Counted from the stretch's first letter, positions 47,185 through 56,424 are shown. The stretch: 64,000 nucleotides of DNA from Asticcacaulis sp. YBE204 (GCF_000495855.1 NZ_AWGF01000009.1:124001-188000); one strand, 5' to 3'. The notes: generated by a model not told the origin, from the sequence alone. Numbers and translations: made by a program.

Positions 47185-48297
47185 TCAGATAAAGACGCGC
47201 TTCGGGATGTGGGTGATCCGGCACGCCAGATCGGCTTCGCCGGAAGCGACCACATAGACCTCACCCCCGTCGGCGATGCCGGTCGTAAAGACGACGTCTC
47301 TCAGATACATCTGATGCTCGATGGGCTGCGTCAGATCCGGCGCCGCTTCCAGAATGGCGTCCTGACCGGTTTCCAGTATTATGCTGGGGTCGTCCTTATC
47401 CAGAAGCGACCAGTAGGTACGGTAGATACCGACGATCTCTTTCGGCTCGACGCCGTGCCACAGGGTCAGCCAGCCCCTGTCGGTCAGGATCGGCGGGGTG
47501 CCGCCGCCGATGCGTTCGGTAAGCGTGCCGGAATGGGGACGGATGCCAGGTTTCTCACAGGGCTTCCAGTGCAGGGCGTCCGGCGACATCGCCAGATTGA
47601 TCGACGGCCCGGCGCGCCAGTTGCTGCCCGGCGGATAGGCGAAATAGAGCGAGCCCAGCGGCCGCGTCTGCGCCCAGTATTTGCCGTCGATCAGACCTTC
47701 GAAGATCAGCATGTCCTTGTTCTGGTGGTCGAGGACGATGCCTTCGAACGTCCAGTCGAGGCCGTCGGTCGAGCTGTAGAGGCAGGTCGAATGCCGCTCC
47801 GGGCTTACCGAGCAAGTGGTCATCAGCCAGCGGTCGCCGACCCGGCTGATCCGCGCATCTTCGACGCCGTAGCACTGGAAACTGAATTGCGGCTGGATCG
47901 CCTTGTCGTAGTGCAGTTCGACGATATCGAGCCCGTCCGGCGTCAATTCGACCGGCAGCAGCCACGACAGCGAGGTCAGGGCCATGACTTTCCATGTATG
48001 GCCGTGCAGGGTGAATGTGCGCGGGTCGGCGGTATCGGCATGCTCTACCGGCCAGGCATCGAGCATATAGCGGTTGTCGTCCCAGCGAATGGCGTGGACG
48101 TGACCGTCGGCAATCGGTGTGCGCAGGGCTTCGGCAACGCGCACCATCATCAGCAGATTGCCGTTCGGCAAACGCAGCAGACCGGGATTGAAGACGCCCA
48201 GAATATAGGTCTCGGCATCGAAATGCCCGGCCAGCGGCGAACGCGACAGATCGATGTCGTCGGGCACCAGAACGAGGCGGTCGATGTCGAATGTCAT
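47185..48297 (-). CDS. GH130-like glycoside phosphorylase or hydrolase
   Basis: This 370-residue five-bladed beta-propeller protein resembles GH130, whose members act on beta-1,4- or beta-1,2-mannosides, often by phosphorolysis. Visible blocks are VFNPGLLRLPNGNLLMMVRV, YGVEDARISRVGDRWLMTTC, and IGGGTPPILTDRGWLTLWHG. No signal peptide is seen, so a cytoplasmic role is likely. The ATG at 48297 is used; the in-frame extension to 48438 lacks conserved sequence. No mannan transporter is adjacent. Confidence 0.82.
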   Translation of the reverse strand: MTFDIDRLVLVPDDIDLSRSPLAGHFDAETYILGVFNPGLLRLPNGNLLMMVRVAEALRTPIADGHVHAIRWDDNRYMLDAWPVEHADTADPRTFTLHGHTWKVMALTSLSWLLPVELTPDGLDIVELHYDKAIQPQFSFQCYGVEDARISRVGDRWLMTTCSVSPERHSTCLYSSTDGLDWTFEGIVLDHQNKDMLIFEGLIDGKYWAQTRPLGSLYFAYPPGSNWRAGPSINLAMSPDALHWKPCEKPGIRPHSGTLTERIGGGTPPILTDRGWLTLWHGVEPKEIVGIYRTYWSLLDKDDPSIILETGQDAILEAAPDLTQPIEHQMYLRDVVFTTGIADGGEVYVVASGEADLACRITHIPKRVFI

Positions 48298-48465
48298 GGA
48301 GGTCACCGGATTACGCCATGCCGCACGGTGTGAGGCCGGTCGTCTGCCAATCTGCCCATCGCCGCATAAACGCAAAATGCGACAAAGGCCGCCAATTGTA
48401 AGCATTCGGCATGGACCCCTAACCTGGCTTTGTGGCAAATCAGAATCGATCCAGCACCCTGAATC

Positions 48466-49482
48466 TCAGGGCTTCAGAATACCCGTATTGGCAGGGTCTA
48501 TGCGCAGGAAGCGCGCGGCGTTTTCATAGAGAAACTTGCGCTTCTGGGCTGCGGTCAGGCCCGGCGCGTGACGCACCCGGTCAATGGAAAAACTTATGGC
48601 TTCCGGCCAGACCATCTGATCCGTACCGTAGAGGATACGGTCTTCGAAACCGGCGTCGATGAAGGCCTGGATGTAGGGCCAGACGTCGCTGTCGCGATAG
48701 CCGACGGTAAGGAACCCGAATTCGGCATAGACATTCGGATAGGCCGCCATAAGGGCCAGCATGCGCTCCTTCATCGGATATCCCGCATGGACGACGAAAA
48801 TCCGCAATCTGGGGTGCTTTACCAGTACCGGCTCCAGTTGCATCGGGTCCGACAGGGCGACGCGGTATTCCGGCGTTGCGAAATAGGTCGTCCCCGGCGC
48901 GCCGGGTCCCATGTGGATGCCGACCGGAATATCCAGCTCTTCGGCCAGCGCCCAGTAAGGCTCGAAGCGCGGATCGGCGGGGCCGATGCCGTTATACTGG
49001 AAGCTCAGTTCGGACAGGGATTTCAGGCGGCCTTCCGCATGGCGTTTCCGCAGGTCCTCCACGCTCGGCAGTTTGGCGAACGATCCGGCCCCGATCGCCG
49101 GGATAAGGCGTTTCGGTTCGTCGGCCAGCCAGCGGTCGACATATTTCGCCGAGCCGCCCGCCACGGCATAGGCGTCGTTCTTGCGCAGTTCGGCCAGGGT
49201 TTTTGTGCGCAGTTCGTCGTCCGTCGTGGCCGAGAAGATACGCTTCGGACAATCCGGATTGCCGAACATGCTGCCGAGATAGCCCGGCAGTCCGGCACCG
49301 CCCTTACCCGGATCGAGGGGCTTCCACGCGGGAAAGGGCGTGCAGATATAGGAGGGCGGGCCTTCGCCTCCGGCGCCATAGGCGTGGATGTGCATGTCGA
49401 TGACCGGACCGCGGTCCGGCGCCTCCGTCTGGGCCTGTGCGGCGGTCGCAAGGATGATCAGCAGGTATGGTAATATGCGCAT
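48466..49482 (-). CDS. Exported amidohydrolase-2 family protein
   Basis: This 338-residue TIM-barrel hydrolase or decarboxylase has a short signal peptide (to about residue 17, AAQAQ). Metal ligands are visible in VIDMHIHAYG (HxH), IFVVHAGYP and ILYGTDQMVWPE. The family (PF04909) includes lactonases and decarboxylases, but the exported form has no assigned substrate. The ATG at 49482 is preceded by AGAGGGG. Confidence 0.83.
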   Translation of the reverse strand: MRILPYLLIILATAAQAQTEAPDRGPVIDMHIHAYGAGGEGPPSYICTPFPAWKPLDPGKGGAGLPGYLGSMFGNPDCPKRIFSATTDDELRTKTLAELRKNDAYAVAGGSAKYVDRWLADEPKRLIPAIGAGSFAKLPSVEDLRKRHAEGRLKSLSELSFQYNGIGPADPRFEPYWALAEELDIPVGIHMGPGAPGTTYFATPEYRVALSDPMQLEPVLVKHPRLRIFVVHAGYPMKERMLALMAAYPNVYAEFGFLTVGYRDSDVWPYIQAFIDAGFEDRILYGTDQMVWPEAISFSIDRVRHAPGLTAAQKRKFLYENAARFLRIDPANTGILKP

Positions 49483-49534
49483 GATTGCCCCTCTTCGACA
49501 GAAGGATAACATGGTCGTGCGACATGGCAATCGA

Positions 49535-49903
49535 TTACCTTGCCGGTTCCGCCGAGACGGCGCTGACCAGAGCGCTGAGGATGGCCTCATAGTCGGTCAC
49601 CTGAAACGTGCGGTTGCCGTCGACCTTGAACTGCGCGATGGCCAGTTCGGTCTTGGCGCTCAACACGCCGTCGGCAGCACCGGGGTCGTACCCCAGTCGC
49701 GTCAGCAATTTCTGAATGTTCAGGATCGTGTCCGGATTTGCCCGCGACGAGGCGACCACTACCGGCGACGGGCCTTTTGCCCGATCCGCTTGATTCGCGG
49801 GCGGTTTGGTCTGCATCGCCCCCCACACGATTACCGCGACCGCGACGCCGACAAACGCCACGGTGGTTATTTTCAGTCGCTTGTCGCTTCCCAGCGCCGG
49901 CAT
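49535..49903 (-). CDS. Small membrane-anchored protein with peptidoglycan-binding-like domain
   Basis: This 122-residue protein has one N-terminal membrane segment (ITTVAFVGVAVAVIVWGAM) and a C-terminal PG_binding_1-like domain (ILNIQKLLTRLGYDPGAADGVLSAKTELAIAQFK). It probably touches the cell wall from the inner membrane. The function is otherwise unknown. It is divergent from the stressosome operon across about 300 bp. Confidence 0.7.
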   Translation of the reverse strand: MPALGSDKRLKITTVAFVGVAVAVIVWGAMQTKPPANQADRAKGPSPVVVASSRANPDTILNIQKLLTRLGYDPGAADGVLSAKTELAIAQFKVDGNRTFQVTDYEAILSALVSAVSAEPAR

Positions 49904-50086
49904 GGTTCCATCTCAGGTATCGATTTTACAGGCGGCAAGGATAGCCTCCGGTCGTGATATCGCAACACAATAGTGGCAGGTCTCGTATTTGCCCCGCGCA
50001 AGCGTCATTGCGCTCAATCGCGACTTATAAATTTCCGATATGAATCTGCCTTTTGCGGCCCGGTGTGCAACTTGACGCGGAGAATG

Positions 50087-50104
50087 AAACACTAGCTAGT
50101 GTTT
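50087..50104. promoter_or_regulatory. 18-bp perfect palindrome upstream of the stressosome operon
   Basis: AAACACTAGCTAGTGTTT is a perfect palindrome. TTGACG (50072-50077) lies 9 bp upstream and could be a -35 box, which would put the palindrome over the -10/start region. It lies about 97 bp before the chosen rsbR start. The regulator is unknown. Confidence 0.55.
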
Positions 50105-50200
50105 TCCGCGCTGTGTGGCGCAAGCGGAGTGATCCGGACCCGATGTGGTGCCGGCAAGATCCGTATTGGAAAACCTATGATTGGCGGCGAGGCGGGGAAG

Positions 50201-51049
50201 ATGGCCCTTTATCAGGCAGTTCTCGATAACGAAAAGGCCCTTCTGGATGAATGGGTAAAGGAACAGATCGGCGCCTTCAGCCGGCAGGGCGCGATCCGCG
50301 AGACGGAGTTGCGCCAGCAGTGCGAGACCTTTCTGCGCCTGTTTGTTCAGGCCATAAGGGACGGCAATACGACCGACCTGCGCACCCCGGAATGGGAGGC
50401 GGTGTTGCGGTTTTTGAGCGACGTGTCGAGCAGCCGTGGCGAGCAGGGCTTTTCGCCGTCCGAGACCGCGACCTTCGTCTTTTCGTTCAAGCGGCCGTTG
50501 TTCACGGCTCTGGGCAAGGCGCATCAGGACGACGGCAAGGCTTTAGCCGACGCCGTGTGGGAAGCGACCGCCATCCTCGACCGTCTGGGTCTGCATACGA
50601 TGGACGTCTACCTCAAGACGCGCGAGACAATCATCGCCCGTCAGCAGGAAGACATGCTGGAACTGTCGACCCCGGTGGTCAGTCTTGCCGAAGGCATTCT
50701 GGCCCTGCCGGTGATCGGCACGCTTGATAGCGCCCGCACACAGGTGGTCATGGAATCGCTGTTGCAACGCATCGTCGAGACGGGTTCGACTCAAGCGATC
50801 ATCGACATTACCGGCGTGCCGACCGTCGATACACTTGTGGCGCAGCATCTGTTGAAAACCGTCACCGCCGCCCGCCTGATGGGTGCAGACTGCCTGATCA
50901 GCGGCATCCGCCCTCAGATCGCCCAGACCATCGTCCACCTCGGCGTCGAACTCGGCAATGTCACGACCAAGGCGACGCTGGCCTCGGCGTTCGCCGTGGC
51001 GCTGGATCGTCAGGGCATGAAAATCGTGCGTAGTAAACCTCAGGCGTAA
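50201..51049 (+). CDS. rsbR: RsbR-type stressosome sensor/co-antagonist
   Basis: RsbR paralogues form the stressosome shell with RsbS and sense stress through their N-termini. This 282-residue protein has a helical, RsbRD_N-like N-domain (1 to about 150) rather than a globin, then a linker helix and a STAS domain (about 155-280). The conserved phosphorylatable Thr211 is in ITGVPTVDTLVAQ. At the position of the other known site (Thr171 in Bacillus) the sequence is GTLDSAR, giving Ser177 (alignment by eye). The ATG at 50201 is preferred because GAGG lies 8 nt upstream; starts at 50177 or 50099 are possible. Confidence 0.88.
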   Translation: MALYQAVLDNEKALLDEWVKEQIGAFSRQGAIRETELRQQCETFLRLFVQAIRDGNTTDLRTPEWEAVLRFLSDVSSSRGEQGFSPSETATFVFSFKRPLFTALGKAHQDDGKALADAVWEATAILDRLGLHTMDVYLKTRETIIARQQEDMLELSTPVVSLAEGILALPVIGTLDSARTQVVMESLLQRIVETGSTQAIIDITGVPTVDTLVAQHLLKTVTAARLMGADCLISGIRPQIAQTIVHLGVELGNVTTKATLASAFAVALDRQGMKIVRSKPQA

Positions 51050-51056
51050 ACCGACT

Positions 51057-51464
51057 ATGGAACGTATCCCTATTCTGCGTATGGGTGACTTCCTGCTGGT
51101 CACCATTCAGGTCGACATGCACGATCGTCTGGCCATGACGCTTCAGGACGACCTGACGACGCGTATTTCGAAGACCGGTGCCACCGGCGTGCTGATCGAC
51201 ATTTCGGCGCTGGAAATCGTCGATTCCTTCATCGGCCGGATGATTTCCAATATCTCGGCCATGTCGCGCGTCCTCGACGCTCAGACGGTCATCGTCGGTA
51301 TGCAGCCTGCGGTCGCCATCACGCTGGTCGAGTTGGGCCTGACGCTGCCGGGCGTGAAGACCGCGCTCGACGTTGAAAAAGGCATGCAGATGCTGAGGGT
51401 CATCGGGGGCGGTAGCGTTGTGCCGCCGGAAAGCGATGGCGACGATGATCGTCAGGAGTACTGA
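51057..51464 (+). CDS. rsbS: RsbS, stressosome scaffold antagonist (STAS)
   Basis: This 135-residue single STAS protein matches RsbS throughout: PILRMGDFLLVTIQVDMHD, TGATGVLIDISALEIVDSFIGR, VGMQPAVAITLVELG and TALDVEKGMQML. The RsbT phosphorylation site is Ser57 (VDSFIG), equivalent to Ser59 in Bacillus. It normally holds RsbT on the stressosome until phosphorylated. The gene lies 7 bp after rsbR and overlaps rsbT by 29 bp. Confidence 0.95.
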   Translation: MERIPILRMGDFLLVTIQVDMHDRLAMTLQDDLTTRISKTGATGVLIDISALEIVDSFIGRMISNISAMSRVLDAQTVIVGMQPAVAITLVELGLTLPGVKTALDVEKGMQMLRVIGGGSVVPPESDGDDDRQEY

Positions 51465-51849
51465 GACTCTGCCGATCCGCGCCGAAGCCGATGTGGTGAT
51501 GGTGCGGCAAAAGGCCCGTGCCGTGGCGACCGAAGCCGGGCTGGGGCTGGTCGATGTGACCAAGCTGGTCACCGCCACCAGCGAACTGGCGCGCAACGCC
51601 CTGATCTATGGCGGTGGCGGCACGGCATTGATCGAGTCTCTTCAGGACGGCATACGTAAAGGCGTGAGATTGACCTTCGAAGACCAGGGGCCGGGTATTC
51701 CGGACATCGAAAAGGCCATGACCGACGGCTATACGTCGGGCAGCGGCATGGGGCTGGGCCTCAGCGGGGCCAAGCGCCTGAGCAATGACTTTTCCATTCA
51801 CTCCGTTGTGGGGCAGGGCACGCGCGTCATGATCGCGCGATGGAAATAG
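51436..51849 (+). CDS. rsbT: RsbT, stressosome switch serine/threonine kinase
   Basis: This 137-residue GHKL kinase phosphorylates RsbR and RsbS and then leaves the stressosome to act on a downstream partner. The ATP site shows the N box SELARNAL, G1 box DQGPGIPD and G2 box GSGMGLGLSGAKRL. The ATG at 51436 (GGAAAG upstream) or 51445 could serve; both lie inside the end of rsbS. The stop overlaps the next gene by 10 bases. Confidence 0.94.
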   Translation: MATMIVRSTETLPIRAEADVVMVRQKARAVATEAGLGLVDVTKLVTATSELARNALIYGGGGTALIESLQDGIRKGVRLTFEDQGPGIPDIEKAMTDGYTSGSGMGLGLSGAKRLSNDFSIHSVVGQGTRVMIARWK

Positions 51850-52862
51850 ACCTGTTCCGCCAGTCTCTGGCCATAACTGTCAAGCAACAGCACGATGTCG
51901 GCGACGCCCGCCGTCAGGCGATGAATGCCGGCAAGAATCTGAGCTTCGATGAAACCGTCAATGGCCGGGTCGGCATCGTCGCGACGGAGCTTGCCGGAAA
52001 TCTGGCCAAGCACGCGGGCGGCGGCACGATCATCCTGCGCGCCGTCAGGGCGGGCGAGGCGCGCGGCCTTGAGATCATGTCGCTGGACGACGGGCCCGGC
52101 ATGGACCTTCAGCGCTGCTTCGAAGACGGCTATTCGACGGCGGGCAGTCCCGGCACGGGGCTCGGCGCCGTAAAGCGTCTGGCCGACCGGCTGGAAACAT
52201 ATTCTCTGCACGGCAAGGGCAGCGTGCTGGTGGCGCAGGTCTTCACGCCGCCGACGGAGATGCAGGCTTTGAAGCCGGAGGCCTACGATATCGGCGCGAT
52301 CTGTCTGCCGGTGGTGGGCGAGCGGCTATGCGGCGACGGCTGGCGGGTACGCGAGCGCGAGAACGGCGTCGATATCGTGGTCAGCGACGGGCTGGGCCAT
52401 GGCCCCCTGGCGGCAGAGGCCAGCGACGTGGCGCTGGACACTTTTGACCGCAAGCCGGGTCAGGACGCGCAAGGCCTTCTGGAAGCTCTTAACGCCGCCA
52501 TGCGGCCCACCCGCGGAGCGGCGGTGATGACCGCTTCGCTCGATGCCGCACAGGGTCGTCTGACCAGTGCTGGAATCGGCAATATCGCCGGCTATGTCAT
52601 GACCGTGCCCAAGGCGAAGGGTCTTGTCTCGATGAACGGCATCGTCGGTCATTCCAACGCCAGGGTTAAGGCTTTTTCGACGGATTGCGGGCCGAACGAT
52701 GTGCTGATCTTTCACTCGGACGGTCTGACCACGCACTGGAAACTCGAAGAATTTCCCGGTCTGGCGCATCGCGCCCCCAGCGTCATTGCGGGGGTGATGT
52801 ACAAGCATTTTCAGCGCGGTCGCGACGATGCGACCGTCGTCGTCGTCATCAGGAGGGCGTAA
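51840..52862 (+). CDS. RsbT-like ATPase fused to SpoIIE/PP2C phosphatase (RsbX/RsbU-like)
   Basis: This 340-residue protein joins a GHKL domain (1 to about 135; N box TELAGNLAKH, G1 box DDGPGM, G2 box SPGTGLGAVKRL) to a SpoIIE-type phosphatase (about 150-340; metal-binding Asp in VVSDGLGHG, VLIFHSDGLTTH and GRDDATVVV). The phosphatase is expected to remove phosphate from the RsbR/RsbS STAS domains, resetting the stressosome as RsbX does in Bacillus. It could instead act on an unlinked STAS anti-anti-sigma factor as RsbU does. Its end carries the AGGAGGG ribosome-binding site for the next gene. Confidence 0.9.
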   Translation: MEIDLFRQSLAITVKQQHDVGDARRQAMNAGKNLSFDETVNGRVGIVATELAGNLAKHAGGGTIILRAVRAGEARGLEIMSLDDGPGMDLQRCFEDGYSTAGSPGTGLGAVKRLADRLETYSLHGKGSVLVAQVFTPPTEMQALKPEAYDIGAICLPVVGERLCGDGWRVRERENGVDIVVSDGLGHGPLAAEASDVALDTFDRKPGQDAQGLLEALNAAMRPTRGAAVMTASLDAAQGRLTSAGIGNIAGYVMTVPKAKGLVSMNGIVGHSNARVKAFSTDCGPNDVLIFHSDGLTTHWKLEEFPGLAHRAPSVIAGVMYKHFQRGRDDATVVVVIRRA

Positions 52863-52864
52863 CC

Positions 52865-54652
52865 GTGCCCGTGGCCTTGCTCAAGGTGGAAATCCGTTAC
52901 GAGCAGGACGTCGTCCTGGCGCGCCGCCGCGCGCGTCAGATCGCCGAACACCTCAACTACGCCCCGCAGGATCAGGTGCGCATCGCCACGGCCCTGTCCG
53001 AGCTGGTGCGTAATGTATTTCAATATACCCCCGGCGGCCGCGTCGAGTTCGGCCTCGAAGCCGGTGATCCGGGCAAGTTTCTGATCCGCGTCAGCGACCG
53101 TGGCCACGGCATTCGCGAGCTTGAGGCCATCATGTCGGGGCAATATGTCTCAAAGACCGGCATGGGCGTCGGCTTGTCCGGCGCCCGGCGGCTGGTCGAC
53201 GACTTCGCTATCGAGTCCGACACGGGCGGCACGGTCATCGACATCGCCTGTTTTCTGCCCAAACGCGCCCCGCCCGTCACCAAACAAACCGCCGCCCAGA
53301 TCGGTATGGCTCTGGCCGCCGAAGAACCGCAAAATCCGTTCGAGGAAATGCAGCGGCAGAATCAGGAGCTTCTGGCGGCGCTCGATGAGGTGCAGCGCCA
53401 GCAGACGCGCCTGACCCAGCTCAATATCGAGCTTGAGGAAACCAATCGCGGCGTCGTCGCACTCTCAAGCGAACTTGAGCAGCGCGCCGACTACCAGAAA
53501 CGCGCCTCGGAACTGAAGACCGAGTTTCTCTCGACCATCACCCACGAACTGCGCACGCCGCTCAATTCGATCATCAGCATTTCCAGCATCCTGATCGACC
53601 GTCTGGACGGCGACCTGACCGACGAGCAGGAAAAGCAGATCGGCTTCATCCGCAACAGCGCCCGCGAACTGTCGGCCATGGTCAATGACGTGCTCGACCT
53701 GGCCAAGGTCGAGGCGGGCAAGGTCGTCATCCGGCCGCGGTCGTTCGAGGTCGATGAGATGTTCCGCGTCCTGCGCGGGATGCTCAAGCCGCTGGTCCTG
53801 CCCAACCATCCGGTCGAGCTGATCTTCGAGGACGCGGCGCGTCATCCGCCCCTGATCAGCGACGAAGGCAAGGTGTCGCAGATCCTGCGCAACTTCATTT
53901 CCAACGCCCTGAAATATACCCATACCGGCGAAATCCGCGTCTCGGCGCGCAGCGTCGACGACGACTGGGTCGAATTCGCCGTGGCGGATACCGGCATCGG
54001 CATCGCGTTAGAGGATCAGGACCGCATCTTCGAGGATTTCACCCAGATCGACGGCGACCACCAGTTGCGCATTCAGGGCACGGGCCTTGGCCTGCCGTTG
54101 TCGCGCAAGCTGGCCACCATGCTCGGCGGACAGGTCATGGTCGACAGCGCGCCGGGCGAAGGCTCGACCTTTTCGCTGCTGCTGCCGCGTCATTATGCCG
54201 GTATCGAAGGCGTGGAAGAGGCCGCGCCGGACGCCGAACTGACTGGCGTCCGTCAGGCGCGCGTCCTGATCATCGACGACCATACGCCCGACCGCTACGT
54301 CATCCGCCGGACGGTCGAGCGCCACGCCGACGAGGTGATCGAGGCCATCGACGGGGCCAGCGGCCTCAGCGCTGCGGTGAGCCGCAAGCCGTTAGCAATT
54401 TTTCTCGACCTGAATCTGCCCGACATCCCCGGCGAACACGTGCTGAAGGAACTGAAGCGTCTGCCTGAGACGCGCGATATCCCGGTCATCGTCAATTCGA
54501 GCAAGGTGCTGTCCGACGCGCAACTGGACGCCCTTCTGGCCGATGCCGATGCGGTCCTGTCGAAATCCCTGTCCCACGGCGAGCGCAAACGGCGCATCGC
54601 CGATATTTTTTCGCGTATAACCCTCCGGCCAAAGGCGGCGTCCCATGCCTGA
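52865..54652 (+). CDS. RsbT-like ATPase fused to hybrid histidine kinase
   Basis: This 595-residue cytoplasmic protein starts with an RsbT-like GHKL domain (1 to about 140; N box [11 protein letters not shown]1 DRGHGI, G2 [14 protein letters not shown]). A coiled coil (about 160-210) and a standard kinase follow: His227 in [10 protein letters not shown] box [15 protein letters not shown] and [10 protein letters not shown]-terminal receiver domain carries Asp515 in [11 protein letters not shown]. The GTG at 52865 lies 7 nt after AGGAGGG. No membrane segment is present, so the input should come from the stressosome through the RsbT-like domain (inference). It overlaps the next gene by 8 bp. Confidence 0.9.
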   Translation: MPVALLKVEIRYEQDVVLARRRARQIAEHLNYAPQDQVRIATALSELVRNVFQYTPGGRVEFGLEAGDPGKFLIRVSDRGHGIRELEAIMSGQYVSKTGMGVGLSGARRLVDDFAIESDTGGTVIDIACFLPKRAPPVTKQTAAQIGMALAAEEPQNPFEEMQRQNQELLAALDEVQRQQTRLTQLNIELEETNRGVVALSSELEQRADYQKRASELKTEFLSTITHELRTPLNSIISISSILIDRLDGDLTDEQEKQIGFIRNSARELSAMVNDVLDLAKVEAGKVVIRPRSFEVDEMFRVLRGMLKPLVLPNHPVELIFEDAARHPPLISDEGKVSQILRNFISNALKYTHTGEIRVSARSVDDDWVEFAVADTGIGIALEDQDRIFEDFTQIDGDHQLRIQGTGLGLPLSRKLATMLGGQVMVDSAPGEGSTFSLLLPRHYAGIEGVEEAAPDAELTGVRQARVLIIDDHTPDRYVIRRTVERHADEVIEAIDGASGLSAAVSRKPLAIFLDLNLPDIPGEHVLKELKRLPETRDIPVIVNSSKVLSDAQLDALLADADAVLSKSLSHGERKRRIADIFSRITLRPKAASHA

Positions 54653-56183
54653 AACCATCCTCATCATCGACGACACCACGACCAATCGCTACGCCTTTTC
54701 GCGCCTGCTGGCCAAGGCGGGTTACGCGACTCTGGAGGCGGCGACCCTGAAAGACGGCATGGCCCAGCTGCTGGCGCAACCGGTCGATCTGGTCATTCTC
54801 GACGTCAACCTGCCGGATGGTACGGGCTTCGACATGTGCGTACGCATCAAGCTTCAGCCGCAACTGGCCTCGGTGCCGGTGCTGATGACGTCGGCTCTGT
54901 TCATCGAAGGCCGCGACCGGGCGCAGGGGCTGGAATGCGGGGCCGACGGCTATCTGACAACGCCGATCGACGCGCTGGAACTGGTGGCTACGGTGCGCTC
55001 GCTGCTCAGGGTGCGCGACGCCGAACACCGGCTGAAAGAGGCGCTGGAAAAGGCGGAAGAGGCCAGTCAGGCCAAAAGCGAGTTTCTGGCCAATATGAGC
55101 CATGAAATCCGCACGCCGATGAACGCCATCATCGGTATATCCGGCATATTGGCGCGCACGCCGCTCAATCCTCAGCAGGAAAAATTCGTCACGACGCTCC
55201 AGCAAAGCGCCGACTCGCTGCTGGCGCTGGTCAACGACCTGCTCGATATTTCCAAGATCGAGGACAACAAGATCGAGCTGGAGGCCGTGCCATTCCGGCC
55301 AACCGATGTCATCGACCGGGTGTTCAAGATGTTGAGCCAGCAGGCCGCCGACAAGGGCATCGGGCTCGTCTACAGGCCGGGCGAAGTGACGGGGAGTTTC
55401 ATCGGCGATCCTCAGCGCCTGTATCAGATCCTGCTCAATCTGGTCAGCAACGCCGTAAAGTTCACCGAAACGGGCGACGTCAGGGTTGCGCTGTCCGAAA
55501 CGCCGTCGGGGCCGGATTCGGTCCTGCGCTTCGAGGTTATAGACACCGGCATCGGCATCGCGCCGGAAAATATGGGTCAGATTTTCGAGAAGTTCGTTCA
55601 GGCCGAAAGCTCGACCACGCGTCGTTACGGCGGCACGGGGCTGGGTCTGCCGATCGCGCGCAGTCTGGCCGACCGCATGGGCGGCACGCTGGAAGTGTCC
55701 AGCCGTCTGGGAGAAGGGACGCATTTCACCCTCATCCTGCCGCTGAAAAAGGACGAGGGTCAGGCGGGTAGGCAAGGTCCGTCGGATCGCGTCGATGCAG
55801 AAGTTTCAAAAGGCGGGCGTGTCCTGCTGATCGAGGATAATGCCGCCAATGTCGTCGTCGCTACGGCCCTGCTGGAAAGTTTCGGCTATGACGTCACGGT
55901 TGCGGCCAACGGCGTCGAAGGCCTTGACCGGTTGACATCCGAACCGTTTCATCTGGCATTGATGGACGTGCAGATGGACGGCATGGACGGGTTTGAGACC
56001 ACGCGTCGCTACCGGATGTGGGAAGCGGCGCAGGGGCGTACTCGTCTGCCGATCATTGCCATGACCGCCTATGGCATGGCGGGCGATCGCGAAAAATGCC
56101 TGGAAGCCGGGATGGATGACTATCTGGCCAAACCGATAAATATCGCCCAGTTCGAACATTTGCTGGCATCGATCGTAAAATAA
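54645..56183 (+). CDS. Hybrid histidine kinase with receiver domains at both ends
   Basis: This 512-residue protein has the order receiver (Asp53 in [11 protein letters not shown]), dimerisation/phosphoacceptor domain (His153 in [10 protein letters not shown]), GHKL ATPase ([21 protein letters not shown]) and receiver (Asp441 in [11 protein letters not shown], with MTAYGM and the conserved Lys in DYLAKPI). It is soluble. An N-terminal receiver that controls a kinase makes it a likely relay partner of the preceding kinase. The final phosphate target (an Hpt protein or regulator) is not encoded in the window. It is the last gene of the operon. Confidence 0.91.
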   Translation: MPETILIIDDTTTNRYAFSRLLAKAGYATLEAATLKDGMAQLLAQPVDLVILDVNLPDGTGFDMCVRIKLQPQLASVPVLMTSALFIEGRDRAQGLECGADGYLTTPIDALELVATVRSLLRVRDAEHRLKEALEKAEEASQAKSEFLANMSHEIRTPMNAIIGISGILARTPLNPQQEKFVTTLQQSADSLLALVNDLLDISKIEDNKIELEAVPFRPTDVIDRVFKMLSQQAADKGIGLVYRPGEVTGSFIGDPQRLYQILLNLVSNAVKFTETGDVRVALSETPSGPDSVLRFEVIDTGIGIAPENMGQIFEKFVQAESSTTRRYGGTGLGLPIARSLADRMGGTLEVSSRLGEGTHFTLILPLKKDEGQAGRQGPSDRVDAEVSKGGRVLLIEDNAANVVVATALLESFGYDVTVAANGVEGLDRLTSEPFHLALMDVQMDGMDGFETTRRYRMWEAAQGRTRLPIIAMTAYGMAGDREKCLEAGMDDYLAKPINIAQFEHLLASIVK

Positions 56184-56219
56184 CCTAATTCGCTGCGAGT
56201 CGGCGGCCGCAAAATTCAC

Positions 56220-56248
56220 TTGCCGAGCTAAAAAGTTAGCGCTAACAA
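56220..56248 (+). promoter_or_regulatory. Promoter with embedded GTTAGCGCTAAC operator (site 3), upstream of the pectin operon
   Basis: TTGCCG (56220-56225) and TAACAA (56243-56248) are 17 bp apart, with GTTAGCGCTAAC at 56235-56246 overlapping the -10 box. The geometry equals that of sites 1 and 2. The flanks AAAA before and A after are also kept. Confidence 0.75.
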
Positions 56249-56288
56249 TTGGGCGTGGCAGGGTGGCGCAAAATGTGTAAAATCGGTG

Positions 56289-56304
56289 ATGACACCGGTG
56301 ACAT
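56289..56304. promoter_or_regulatory. CACCGGTG-centred inverted repeat downstream of site 3
   Basis: ATGACACCGGTGACAT is symmetrical except for one mismatched pair, with an 8-bp perfect core CACCGGTG. LacI-family regulators of polysaccharide genes in Gram-negative bacteria commonly use ACCGGT-centred sites. It lies about 35-50 nt after the predicted transcription start, a place where a repressor would block elongation. Confidence 0.5.
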
Positions 56305-56424
56305 TTTATGGCTTAATCTCTGAACAACAAAAAATGGCCGTAGCCGGTCATGGCCTTACAGGGCGAACAAGAGGAACCCAGGACTACATTTTTTCGGTGC
56401 ATCACCGCAGGATTCCGACTGCCC

